A model generated the notes under the pieces. The model worked only from the letters and a program-made list of their open reading frames with translations. It was not told the DNA's origin and searched no databases. From Flavobacterium terrigena (GTDB lineage: Bacteria > Bacteroidota > Bacteroidia > Flavobacteriales > Flavobacteriaceae), in assembly GCF_900108955.1 (NCBI RefSeq), contig NZ_FNYA01000009.1:1-64000 (forward strand): a DNA stretch of 64,000 nucleotides, in the 5' to 3' direction. Below are positions 14,580 to 23,011 of the stretch, one piece after another. The position numbers were made by a program, and so were the translations under genes. Position 1 is the first letter of the stretch; every line of letters begins with the position of its first letter.

Positions 14580-15544
14580 TATTCCACTTCGTCTTTTCGT
14601 TTCTTTTTATCGGCCTTTTTGTCCATTTTTTTATCCAATTTACTTCTTGTGCCTGGCTTGTCCATTTTTACTTCTTGGTAGTTTTTAGTAAAACGCCAAG
14701 TAAACCCAATTCCACCATAGAAAATCCCTGGAGTGTTTTTGATGTTTGTTCCAATTGAAGCATCAAACTGCATGTTTTTTTCATAAAGAAAAGCTGCTCC
14801 TAAACGCACAATTCCATCGCTATAGTATTTTCCATTATACCCTTGGTTTTCAACAAATACCGATAAGTTTTGGTTAATTCCTCGAGTTAAAGTTAAGATA
14901 TAATCAATACTTGCCAAATCAGTTCCTATTTTATTATAAGCAATATTAGTTACTAAAACCGTTCTAGTACCAAAATGATTTTGAGCAATAATCATAGCTT
15001 TCGGACTAAAGCTTGGTTCTACAACATCAGGTGGAGCGTAATTAAATAAATTATCTTTTGCTAAATTAAAATTAGCACCAACATATCCGGCTAATGCAGG
15101 AATAAATTGTCTCCATTTGAAGCGGTGATTAGCTTTCCAACTGTATAAGTTTGGTTTTTCTACATAATTTTTAAATGGATCGTAAAATAAATATTTCGCG
15201 CCTAAAATAGTTTGACGCAAAGCACTTCGGTCTGTAGAATAATCTAGTTGTGTATATTTGTCTTTTTGGTATTGAAGTTCACCAATAATTTCTAATTCTT
15301 CTTTGAAAAATCCCCAACGGATTGCTAAGTCGGCATTAAAACCTTTAGCATTATATTGTAAAGTTTCATGATCTTCTTTGATGTAGTTGACTCCAGTTTC
15401 TGCTTGAATTACATTTTTACCTACTGAAAACGCCATCATTGATTTACCTGGTCGGTTCGAATTTACTTCGTCTGTAAATTGTGCATTACAAATTACAGAT
15501 GCAAAAAGTGTTGCGAACAAAAATATATTAGTAGTTGGCTTCAT
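14579..15544 (-). CDS. Outer-membrane beta-barrel protein (MetA-degradation/transporter-like)
   Basis: A 321-residue exported protein with a signal peptide ending near VICNAQ. Amphipathic strands with aromatic girdles follow, such as VIQAETGVNYIKE, LAIRWGFFKEELEIIGELQY and IFYGGIGFTWRF. The opening NSNRPGKSMMAFSVGKNVIQAETG is typical of the family once named after phenol meta-degradation and often annotated simply as transporter. The last 30 residues are lysine-rich (KKMDKKADKKKRKDEVE) and probably periplasmic. First gene of the operon with the acyltransferase genes. Function unknown. Confidence 0.75.
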   Translation of the reverse strand: MKPTTNIFLFATLFASVICNAQFTDEVNSNRPGKSMMAFSVGKNVIQAETGVNYIKEDHETLQYNAKGFNADLAIRWGFFKEELEIIGELQYQKDKYTQLDYSTDRSALRQTILGAKYLFYDPFKNYVEKPNLYSWKANHRFKWRQFIPALAGYVGANFNLAKDNLFNYAPPDVVEPSFSPKAMIIAQNHFGTRTVLVTNIAYNKIGTDLASIDYILTLTRGINQNLSVFVENQGYNGKYYSDGIVRLGAAFLYEKNMQFDASIGTNIKNTPGIFYGGIGFTWRFTKNYQEVKMDKPGTRSKLDKKMDKKADKKKRKDEVE

Positions 15545-15640
15545 AAGAATTTATTTTAAAACCCAAATGTAAATATTTTATAATAATTTTAAGTATTACA
15601 TTTGATATATTCCTTATTTTTGACAAAAAAAATACAATTT

Positions 15641-15898
15641 ATGGATACAGCAAGTGTGCCGGGATTTATTAGAACTTTATTCTACATCATTTTGTTTTAT
15701 TATTTATTTAAGTTCGCAATGAGATTGTTAGCACCATATTTGATGCAAAAAGTCGCGAAAAAAGCAGAAGAACATATAAAGAAACAATTTGAACAACAGC
15801 AACAACAATATCAATCACCAACAGAAAACTCACAGGAAGTTCCTAAAAAGGAGAAGAAAGTAGTAGGTGATTATATCGATTACGAAGAAGTTGAATAA
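15641..15898 (+). CDS. DUF4834-like small membrane protein
   Basis: An 85-residue protein with one transmembrane helix (about residues 8-30, TLFYIILFYYLFKFAMRLLA). A glutamine-rich linker (KKQFEQQQQQYQ) follows, then an acidic tail ending GDYIDYEEVE. This combination matches the DUF4834 family of Bacteroidota; the function is unknown. The ATG at 15641 is preferred over a TTG 13 codons upstream, which would lie within the promoter-like TATTTTTG at 15615-15622. A hairpin terminator follows the stop. Confidence 0.75.
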   Translation: MDTASVPGFIRTLFYIILFYYLFKFAMRLLAPYLMQKVAKKAEEHIKKQFEQQQQQYQSPTENSQEVPKKEKKVVGDYIDYEEVE

Positions 15899-15925
15899 AA
15901 ATTTCCCCCTTTCGGGGAATTTTTT
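15897..15925 (+). terminator. Terminator after the DUF4834-like gene
   Basis: TTCCCC-CTTTC-GGGGAA with flanking A and T runs forms a GC-rich six-base-pair stem, extended weakly by A-T pairs, followed by TTTTTT. It overlaps the stop codon region. Confidence 0.8.
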
Positions 15926-15932
15926 ATTTTTG
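15925..15932 (+). promoter_or_regulatory. -7 promoter box for the YfhO gene
   Basis: TATTTTTG matches TAnnTTTG, lies 24 bases before the ATG and directly after a terminator. The YfhO gene is therefore probably transcribed on its own with a very short leader. No good -33 element is seen because the terminator stem occupies that position. Confidence 0.5.
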
Positions 15933-15956
15933 TAGGATATTAACTTAAGAAGTAAA

Positions 15957-18392
15957 ATGAAGAAATTAGAAAAATTTGCGCCACATTTATATGCCATTTT
16001 TGGTTTTATAGTAATTGCTGTTATTTATTTTTATCCAGTTTTGTCTGGAAAGCAAATCTTACAATCTGATATTGCGCAATACACAGGTATGGCTAAAGAA
16101 CAAAACGACTTTAGAAGTGAATACCATGATGAGCCATATTGGACAAATAGTGCGTTTGGTGGTATGCCAACGTATCAATTAGGTGCAAAATATCCTCATA
16201 ATTACATTAAAAGTTTAGATAGCGCATTACGATTTTTACCTCGTCCTGCGGATTATTTATTCTTATATTTCTTAGGTTTTTACTTATTATTAATGAGCTT
16301 AAGAATCAAACCGCTTCAAGCCTTTTTTGGAGCATTAGCTTTTGGTTTTTCTACCTATTTAATTATTATTTTAGGAGTGGGACATAACGCGAAAGCTCAT
16401 GCAATAGCTTATATTCCTATGATTTTGGCCGGAATTGTTTTCATTTTCAACAAACGATATTTGGTTGGTGGAATTGTAACTATGCTTGCCGCTGGTTTAG
16501 AAATTCAAGCGAATCACTTTCAAATGACGTATTATTTCTTGTTTTTATTTGCTTTCGTAATCGGATTTTATATCTACGAAATTATCAAAGAAAAAGACTT
16601 CAAACATTTATATAAATCTTTTGTGATTTTAGGTTTAGGTGCCATTTTAGCTATTGGTGCGAATGCCACTAACATATTAGCAACAGCAGAATATGCTAAA
16701 TATTCAACCAGAAGTAATAGTGAATTATCTTTCGACGAAAACGGTAAAAAGAAAACCGATAATAATGCGATGAGTTATGAATACATTACACAATATAGCT
16801 ACGGAATTGATGAAAGTTTAAATTTAATTGCACCTAAATTATTTGGAGGTTCAAGTTATGACGATTTAGGCGCGGATTCGGCAATGTATCAATTTATTGT
16901 TGGGCAAAATGTTCCAGAAAGTGAAGCTAGAGAATTAGTGAAGCAAATGCCAACATATTGGGGTGATCAAACGAGTGTTGCTGCTCCAGCTTATATTGGA
17001 ATTGTTGTGTTTTTTCTAGCGGTTTTAGCTTTATTTTTAGAAAAAAGAAGAATTAAATACGCTTTAGTTGCTGGAGCAATTTTCTCAATATTATTATCAT
17101 ATGGTAGAAATTTAGAACCTTTAACGAGATTCTTTATTGATTATGTGCCGATGTACAATAAGTTCAGAGCGGTTTCATCAATTCAAGTTATTTTAGAATT
17201 GTGTTTACCCGTTTTAGCCGCTTTAGGTTTAAATGCGTTTATTAATTCGGACGAAGAAGAAAGAAAGAAACCTTTGTTATATACAGGTGCAATTGTTGCT
17301 GGACTTTTAATAGTTATTTTATTAGCGAATGGTGTTTTCACTTTTTCTGGTGCAAACGACAAATATTATGCACAACAATACGGACCTGAAGTAATGAAAG
17401 TCTTGAAAGAGGATAGAGAAAGTATGTATTTTTCTACTATTTATCGTTCATTAGGATTTTTAGCAGTGGCTTTCGGAATATTATTTTTATACACTAAAAA
17501 AACGTTATCACAATTTACAACTGTGGTTTTAGTAGGTTTAGTAATGGTTATCGATTTATTCGTAGTTGCGAAAAACTACGTAAAGGCTGATGATTTTGTT
17601 TCAAAAAGTCAAATTGAAAGACCTTTTGGTGAGCCATCTGAAGCGGATACTCGTATTTTAGAAGATACTACTCATTTTAGAGTTTTTGATGTGGACGGAC
17701 ATATGAATAGTGCTAAAGCTTCATTTTATCACCAATCAATTGGTGGATATCACGCAGCTAAGCCTAAAAAAATGCAAGAAATATTCGATTATCAAATTGC
17801 GAAAAACAATATTGAAGTCTTGAATATGTTGAATGCTAAATACATTTTACAATCAAATAAAGAAGGAATTCAACAAGCTTTAGAAAACCCGAATGCGAAT
17901 GGAAATGCTTGGTTTGTTTCGAAAGTTAAAGTGTTAAATTCTGCAGATGAAGAAATGAAAGCTTTAGATAAGTTAAAAACTAAAGATGAAGCTACTTTTA
18001 TGAAGCCAGCTTTAACTAAAGGTGATTTTAACTTTGAAACAGGTAAAGATTCTACTTCAACTATTGAGTTAATTTCATATAAACCAAATCATTTAAAATA
18101 TACTTCAAACAATTCTAAAAATGGTTTTGGAGTGTTTTCAGAAATGTATTATGCAAAAGGCTGGAAAGCTACAATTGATGGAAAAGATGCTGAAATTTAT
18201 AATGTAGATTACGTTTTACGTGGTTTAAAAATTCCAGCAGGAAAACACACCATCGAATTTAAATTCGAACCTCAAGTAGTAAAAACAGGAAGTATGATTT
18301 CTTTAATTTCAACAGTTTTAATGCTTTTAGCTATTGGTTTGGGCATTTTTTATTGGAGAAAACAGAATAAGAATCTGGCTGAGATAAAATAA
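15957..18392 (+). CDS. YfhO family multi-pass membrane protein
   Basis: An 811-residue integral membrane protein with about a dozen hydrophobic helices and a final extracytoplasmic domain followed by one last helix. The opening FYPVLSGKQILQSDIAQYTGMAKE, the loop PYWTNSAFGGMPTYQ and the late GFGVFSEMYYAKGWKATIDG are typical of YfhO. In Gram-positive bacteria YfhO is linked to glycosylation of lipoteichoic acid, and the fold resembles GT-C glycosyltransferases that use lipid-linked sugars. Here it precedes a glycosyltransferase and a flippase, which supports a surface-glycan role, but the substrate is unknown. Confidence 0.9.
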   Translation: MKKLEKFAPHLYAIFGFIVIAVIYFYPVLSGKQILQSDIAQYTGMAKEQNDFRSEYHDEPYWTNSAFGGMPTYQLGAKYPHNYIKSLDSALRFLPRPADYLFLYFLGFYLLLMSLRIKPLQAFFGALAFGFSTYLIIILGVGHNAKAHAIAYIPMILAGIVFIFNKRYLVGGIVTMLAAGLEIQANHFQMTYYFLFLFAFVIGFYIYEIIKEKDFKHLYKSFVILGLGAILAIGANATNILATAEYAKYSTRSNSELSFDENGKKKTDNNAMSYEYITQYSYGIDESLNLIAPKLFGGSSYDDLGADSAMYQFIVGQNVPESEARELVKQMPTYWGDQTSVAAPAYIGIVVFFLAVLALFLEKRRIKYALVAGAIFSILLSYGRNLEPLTRFFIDYVPMYNKFRAVSSIQVILELCLPVLAALGLNAFINSDEEERKKPLLYTGAIVAGLLIVILLANGVFTFSGANDKYYAQQYGPEVMKVLKEDRESMYFSTIYRSLGFLAVAFGILFLYTKKTLSQFTTVVLVGLVMVIDLFVVAKNYVKADDFVSKSQIERPFGEPSEADTRILEDTTHFRVFDVDGHMNSAKASFYHQSIGGYHAAKPKKMQEIFDYQIAKNNIEVLNMLNAKYILQSNKEGIQQALENPNANGNAWFVSKVKVLNSADEEMKALDKLKTKDEATFMKPALTKGDFNFETGKDSTSTIELISYKPNHLKYTSNNSKNGFGVFSEMYYAKGWKATIDGKDAEIYNVDYVLRGLKIPAGKHTIEFKFEPQVVKTGSMISLISTVLMLLAIGLGIFYWRKQNKNLAEIK

Positions 18393-18400
18393 TTTTATAT

Positions 18401-18440
18401 AAAACCTGATAGATTTCAAAAAGCTGTCAGGTTTATTTTT
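18401..18440 (+). terminator. Terminator after the YfhO gene
   Basis: AAACCTGA (18402-18409) pairs with TCAGGTTT (18427-18434) and is followed by ATTTTT. The loop is long (17 bases), and an inner TAG/CTG pairing is possible. Confidence 0.65.
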
Positions 18441-18452
18441 CAACATACTATT

Positions 18453-19745
18453 TTGAGTTCAAACAAAGTTTTAATCATTACTTATTATTGGCCGCCTGCT
18501 GGTGGACCAGGTGTGCAACGTTGGTTGAAGTTTGTCAAATATCTTCCCGATTTTGGAGTAGAACCGATTGTTTATATTCCAGAAAATCCGAGTTATCCAT
18601 TGATTGATGAAAAATTACTTTCTGAAGTTTCTGATGCAACCGTTATTCTGAAAAATAAAATCTTTGAACCTTATGCTTTAGCTTCTTTTTTATCGAAAAA
18701 TAAGACGAAAAAATTAGGAGCAGGAATTATTACTCAAAAGAAAAAACAATCGTTTATTGAAAAAACAATGCTTTGGATTCGTGGCAACGTTTTCATTCCA
18801 GATGCACGTGTTTTTTGGGTAAAACCTTCTGTAAAATATCTTAAAAAATACATTCAAGAAAATAATATTGAAACCATTATAACGACTGGTCCGCCACATA
18901 GTTTGCATTTAATTGGTTTAGATTTAAAAAAGCAATTAAACGTCAATTGGATTGCCGATTTTCGTGATCCATGGACCACTATTGGGTATCATAAAGAACT
19001 GAAATTATCAAATTGGGCGAGTGCTAAGCATAAAGCTTTGGAAAAAGAAGTGATGAACACTTGTGATACGATTTTAGTGACTTCTCCAACCACAAAAACA
19101 GAATTTGAAAGTATTACGAATAAACCAATTGAAGTCATTACAAATGGTTATGATGTGGAGAAAATCGAAAGAAAATCATTAGATGAAAACTTTACGTTAG
19201 CACATATCGGTTCGTTTTTATCGGAAAGAAATCCACAAATTTTATGGGAATCTTTATCAGAATTAATTCAAGAAAATGAAGCTTTTGCGAAACATTTTAA
19301 GTTGAAATTAATCGGAGCAGTAAGTAAAGAAGTGTTACAATCTATTTCCGAATTTCAACTGGACAATTTTGTACAAAATTTAGGTTATGTTTCACACGAA
19401 GAAGCCTTAGTACATCAAAGAAGTTCACAAGTTTTACTGCTGATAGAAATTGATTCTGAAGACACCAAATGTATCATTCCAGGAAAACTATTTGAATACA
19501 TGGTTTCCGAAAGACCAATCTTAGCCATCGGACCAAAAAACTCCGATTTTGAGAATATCATAAAACAGACAAATACAGGTGTTTTTTATCAATATAATGA
19601 GAAAAATGAGCTGAAAAATCAAATTTTAGACTATTTTAATCAATATTTGGACAAATGTCTAAAAGTAAACGCTGTAGGTTTACAACAATTTAGCAGAAAA
19701 AGTTTGACTGAAAAGTTGGTTGGAGTTTTGAGGCAAAAGGGATAA
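18453..19745 (+). CDS. GT4-type glycosyltransferase
   Basis: A 430-residue GT-B fold enzyme. The N-terminal ITYYWPPAGGPGVQRWLKFVKYL and DFRDPWTT, and the C-terminal donor-site segment GKLFEYMVSERPILAIGP, identify a family 4 type glycosyltransferase, which transfers a nucleotide-activated sugar with retention. No membrane helix is present. There is no ATG at the expected position: the frame begins with TTG at 18453 directly before AGTTCAAACAAAG, and the conserved first beta strand starts within ten residues, so TTG is the likely start. It precedes a polysaccharide flippase, suggesting lipid-linked glycan assembly. Confidence 0.88.
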   Translation: MSSNKVLIITYYWPPAGGPGVQRWLKFVKYLPDFGVEPIVYIPENPSYPLIDEKLLSEVSDATVILKNKIFEPYALASFLSKNKTKKLGAGIITQKKKQSFIEKTMLWIRGNVFIPDARVFWVKPSVKYLKKYIQENNIETIITTGPPHSLHLIGLDLKKQLNVNWIADFRDPWTTIGYHKELKLSNWASAKHKALEKEVMNTCDTILVTSPTTKTEFESITNKPIEVITNGYDVEKIERKSLDENFTLAHIGSFLSERNPQILWESLSELIQENEAFAKHFKLKLIGAVSKEVLQSISEFQLDNFVQNLGYVSHEEALVHQRSSQVLLLIEIDSEDTKCIIPGKLFEYMVSERPILAIGPKNSDFENIIKQTNTGVFYQYNEKNELKNQILDYFNQYLDKCLKVNAVGLQQFSRKSLTEKLVGVLRQKG

Positions 19746-19856
19746 GGCAAAAGTAAAAAGTTGAAAATATAAATGTTGAATTTTGAATAACGAATTCTGA
19801 ATTTTGAAATACATAAAACTGAATACTCAAAACTGAACACTGAATACTAAAAAAAT

Positions 19857-21332
19857 ATGGGAATCGTAATTAAACAATCTATTAAAAACACCATCATCAC
19901 TTTATTAGGTTTTGGAATTGGTGCGGCAAATACGTTGTTTATGTATCCGTATTTTTTGGGGAAAGATTATTTTGGTTTAACAGGATATGTGCTTTCTGCA
20001 GCCAATATTTTGTATCCAATTATGTCATTCGGAATACAAAATACACTGATAAAATTCTTCAACGAAAACAATAAAACAGAGAAAGAATTAAATAGTTATA
20101 TCACTTATATGCTATTTGTTCCGCTGTTTTTCATTACACCTTTAATGTTTTTGTTTTACTTTTTTTACGATGACATTGCACTTTATGAATCTCAAAAAAA
20201 TAGTTTCATTTATGATTTCGTTTGGATCATTCCAATTATTGGAATTTTCATGGGGTATTTCGAGATTTTCTACGCTTGGTTAAGAGCACATATGAAATCG
20301 GTTTTTGGAAGTTTTGTAAAAGAAGTTTTCGTTCGAATTTTAATTACGATTTTACTTTTTGGCGTTTATTTTGAATACATTTCACCAGCAGATTTTATTT
20401 ATTCTTTGGTTTTAGTGTACGGAATTGGGTTGCTTCTTATTGTTTTCTATGCGAATAAAGTCAAACAAATCAGATTGCATTTCAAAACACCAAAAAACAG
20501 TAAAGCTATTTTGACTTTTACGGTTTTCATTATTTTATCTGCAAGTATTGCGAATATGTTGTTAGACATCGATAAATATATGATTAAGCATTATATGAAA
20601 ATTGACAATATTGCTTATTATTCAGTGGCGATTTTTATTGCGATGGTTATTTCTGTTCCGAGCAGAGCCATGCATCAAATTACGTATCCAATTACTGCTA
20701 AATTGATGAGCGAAAACAAATGGCAAGAATTAAACGATTTATATAAAAAATCTTCGATTAGTTTACAGGTTATTGGAGGCTTAATCATGTTGGGTATTTT
20801 CGTCAATATTAAAGAGTTATACTTGATGTTGCCAAAAGATTATGCGCAAGGATTATTTGTGGTTTTCACGATTGGTTTTTCAAAATATTTCGATTTAATT
20901 TTAGGAAATAACAATGCCATTATTTTCAACTCAAAATATTACAGAGCAGTATTGTTTTTAGGTTTAATGTTAGTGGTTTTAATCGTTTTGTTAAACATGT
21001 ATTTCATTCCAAATTTCGGATTAAATGGCGCAGCTTTCGCCACCTTAATCTCCATTGGAATGTACAGTTTAGCGAAATTATTATTTGTGGTTTTTAAAAT
21101 GAAATTATTTCCGTTTACCAAAAATACCATTGTTTCATTTGTTATTACTTTAGCTTTGTTTTTCGGATTTTATTTCTGGGAATTTCCTTTTCATCCAATA
21201 ATCAATATTGGTTTAAAATCTGTTTTAATTTCTGTTTTATACTTGTCTTTACACTATTATTTCAAAGTTTCTAGCGATATTAATTATGTGATTAGAAATA
21301 CGGTTGAGAAATTCTTGAAAATTAAGATATGA
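19857..21332 (+). CDS. Polysaccharide/oligosaccharide flippase (MOP superfamily)
   Basis: A 491-residue membrane protein with about 12-14 helices, beginning IKQSIKNTIITLLGFGIGAANTLFMYP. This is the usual first helix and loop of Wzx/RfbX-like lipid-linked oligosaccharide exporters. DFIYSLVLVYGIGLLLIVF, a central SIANMLLDIDKYMIKHYM and FGLNGAAFATLISIGMYS (helix 10-11 region) also fit. It would flip glycan-lipid across the inner membrane. The preceding 110 bases hold only degenerate GAATACT/GAACACT words. The end overlaps the next start by four bases (ATGA). Confidence 0.88.
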   Translation: MGIVIKQSIKNTIITLLGFGIGAANTLFMYPYFLGKDYFGLTGYVLSAANILYPIMSFGIQNTLIKFFNENNKTEKELNSYITYMLFVPLFFITPLMFLFYFFYDDIALYESQKNSFIYDFVWIIPIIGIFMGYFEIFYAWLRAHMKSVFGSFVKEVFVRILITILLFGVYFEYISPADFIYSLVLVYGIGLLLIVFYANKVKQIRLHFKTPKNSKAILTFTVFIILSASIANMLLDIDKYMIKHYMKIDNIAYYSVAIFIAMVISVPSRAMHQITYPITAKLMSENKWQELNDLYKKSSISLQVIGGLIMLGIFVNIKELYLMLPKDYAQGLFVVFTIGFSKYFDLILGNNNAIIFNSKYYRAVLFLGLMLVVLIVLLNMYFIPNFGLNGAAFATLISIGMYSLAKLLFVVFKMKLFPFTKNTIVSFVITLALFFGFYFWEFPFHPIINIGLKSVLISVLYLSLHYYFKVSSDINYVIRNTVEKFLKIKI

Positions 21333-22021
21333 ATAAACTAATCTGTTTTATTTTTCTGATTTTTGTTTTTTCATGTAAAAATATTGATCAATCGAATGAA
21401 GATAATATCATCAAAACGGAAACTATAGAAAGTAAATCAGTTAAAATTATCGAACCAAAAAAGGAGAATATTGTTTATAAACCAGATATTGATTGGCAAG
21501 AAAACTTTGGATTAACTCACGATATTGATAAAGATTCCATTTGGAAAAAACCCGTAAGATTTTATGTAGATAATCCTAATTGTGATAAAACAGCTATTGG
21601 TTTTTATTTTGGAAAATTTAGACCAAGAGATACTCCAGAAACTAGTAAAGTATTACAATTAGCTGTTTCAGACGATACTAATTTAAGACCTTTTTACAGA
21701 TGGATTTTAAATAAAACGATTGAAATTCAAGATGGTGCTTTAGGAGAATTTACGGGAGTTCCGGCTAGAAAATACACTGAAAAATTTCCAAATGAGTTTT
21801 TTGAATATATGGATATTGATCCTTCAGGAGAGAAATATTCAAATTGGTACAATTCTATTTTATATAGTGGATCTTACGAAGATGATGATATTAAAAAATC
21901 TGAAGTCATTAGACAGAATTTGATAAAAACTATGAAATCAAATTGTAAAAACTGCAACCAAAAAATGAATAAGAGAATTGAAAAGTTTGCATTAGATTGT
22001 TTTCCAGAATCAGAGAAATAA
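21329..22021 (+). CDS. Lipoprotein of unknown function
   Basis: A 230-residue putative lipoprotein with signal MNKLICFIFLIFVFSCKN, where the cysteine after FVFS is the likely lipidated residue. The mature protein has an acidic linker and then a conserved-looking domain (WKKPVRFYVDNPNCDK, then FYRWILNKTIEIQDGALGEFTGVPARKY). It carries a CKNCNQK cysteine pair near the end. I do not recognise the family. Its ATG overlaps the flippase stop (ATGA), so it is co-translated and may belong to the same surface-glycan unit. Confidence 0.7.
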   Translation: MNKLICFIFLIFVFSCKNIDQSNEDNIIKTETIESKSVKIIEPKKENIVYKPDIDWQENFGLTHDIDKDSIWKKPVRFYVDNPNCDKTAIGFYFGKFRPRDTPETSKVLQLAVSDDTNLRPFYRWILNKTIEIQDGALGEFTGVPARKYTEKFPNEFFEYMDIDPSGEKYSNWYNSILYSGSYEDDDIKKSEVIRQNLIKTMKSNCKNCNQKMNKRIEKFALDCFPESEK

Positions 22022-22023
22022 AC

Positions 22024-22057
22024 AAAAAAATCCCGCTTCGCTTTCACGTTACGGGAT
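22024..22057 (-). terminator. Terminator between converging genes
   Basis: ATCCCG (22030-22035) and CGGGAT (22052-22057) pair around a 16-base loop. On the minus strand a run of seven T follows, so it serves mainly the 22089-22772 gene. On the plus strand the T run is weak. Confidence 0.65.
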
Positions 22058-22088
22058 TCTCTCAATTAATCAACCAACCAACTATAAA

Positions 22089-22772
22089 CTATCTTTTTCT
22101 TTCAACAGCATCTTTTTTGATGCCATCGATGTCTTCTTTTCTCATTTTTTCTTTGCTACCATCTTTTTTGTAGTAGTAAAAATCATCATCGTTTCCGTAA
22201 TCATCATCGTGATAATCACCTCCGCTATAACCAGTAGGGCAAGGGTTGTAAGTGTAACCGTAGTTCATTCCGTTTATATAACCTGTTACTCCAACTATTT
22301 GTCCATGATAGTTATAAAACAATCTCATTCCTCCAATTCTTGTTAAAGCAAAACTGTTGTAAGTCATATATACACTACCAATTCTTCTTACTCTTCCGTA
22401 ATAGTCGTAGTTGACAAAAACATTACCAACACGTCTTACTCTTCCATAATTGTCGTGCTCGATTTTTATTCCTCTAACACCTCTATCTATTGCATTTGTT
22501 GCTGGAATGCCACCACGTCTTGCAATATAACTTCCGTTTCCAGTGTTGAAATCGAAATCTCCGTTTGGGAAAACATAAAATGAAATTCCTCTTTCTCTAA
22601 ACTCTATCGGTTCTGCGTCTCTATAATCAATTGCATAATAATTATTATGTCCGTTATGATTTCCGTTTGGATGACCGTTTCCGTTTCCACGTCTGTCAGT
22701 TCTTATTTCTTGTGCAAAAGTTGCGTTTAACATTAATAAAAAACTGGCAACTAAAAATGTAATTTTTCTCAT
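22089..22772 (-). CDS. Secreted Gly/Asn/Tyr-rich protein
   Basis: A 227-residue exported protein. The signal peptide (MRKITFLVASFLLMLNATFAQ) is followed by a Gly/Asn/His-rich linker. The middle repeats a NYGRVRRVGNV / YYGRVRRIGSV pattern of about 20 residues, likely beta hairpins. An Asp/Tyr-rich segment comes next, and the charged C-terminus (KKDGSKEKMRKEDIDGIKK) is rich in lysine. The type is common in Flavobacteria and the function is unknown. It has its own terminator and converges with the lipoprotein gene. Confidence 0.7.
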   Translation of the reverse strand: MRKITFLVASFLLMLNATFAQEIRTDRRGNGNGHPNGNHNGHNNYYAIDYRDAEPIEFRERGISFYVFPNGDFDFNTGNGSYIARRGGIPATNAIDRGVRGIKIEHDNYGRVRRVGNVFVNYDYYGRVRRIGSVYMTYNSFALTRIGGMRLFYNYHGQIVGVTGYINGMNYGYTYNPCPTGYSGGDYHDDDYGNDDDFYYYKKDGSKEKMRKEDIDGIKKDAVERKR

Positions 22773-23011
22773 GATTTCTAAATTTTAATTGTTAAACATT
22801 TTCGACTTGTTATCGTTAATTAGGTGTTTTCAATTGCTGTGCCAAAGCCCAAATTATAAGTGATAACGATATGATAATGACTTGTTAATGATTTCTAATG
22901 CATTGGTATTCATGTCATTGTCTCTTTGTTTTTAAACTTGTCCTTGATTTTTGAACTTGAATTTTGTCATTGCGTTTGAATTTAGTATTTTAGCACAAAT
23001 CTAAAACCACA

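Noticed and set aside
15601..15640. TTG start extending the DUF4834-like protein by 13 residues
   Set aside because: The extension overlaps a TATTTTTG promoter-like box and adds no typical N-terminus; ATG 15641 is better.
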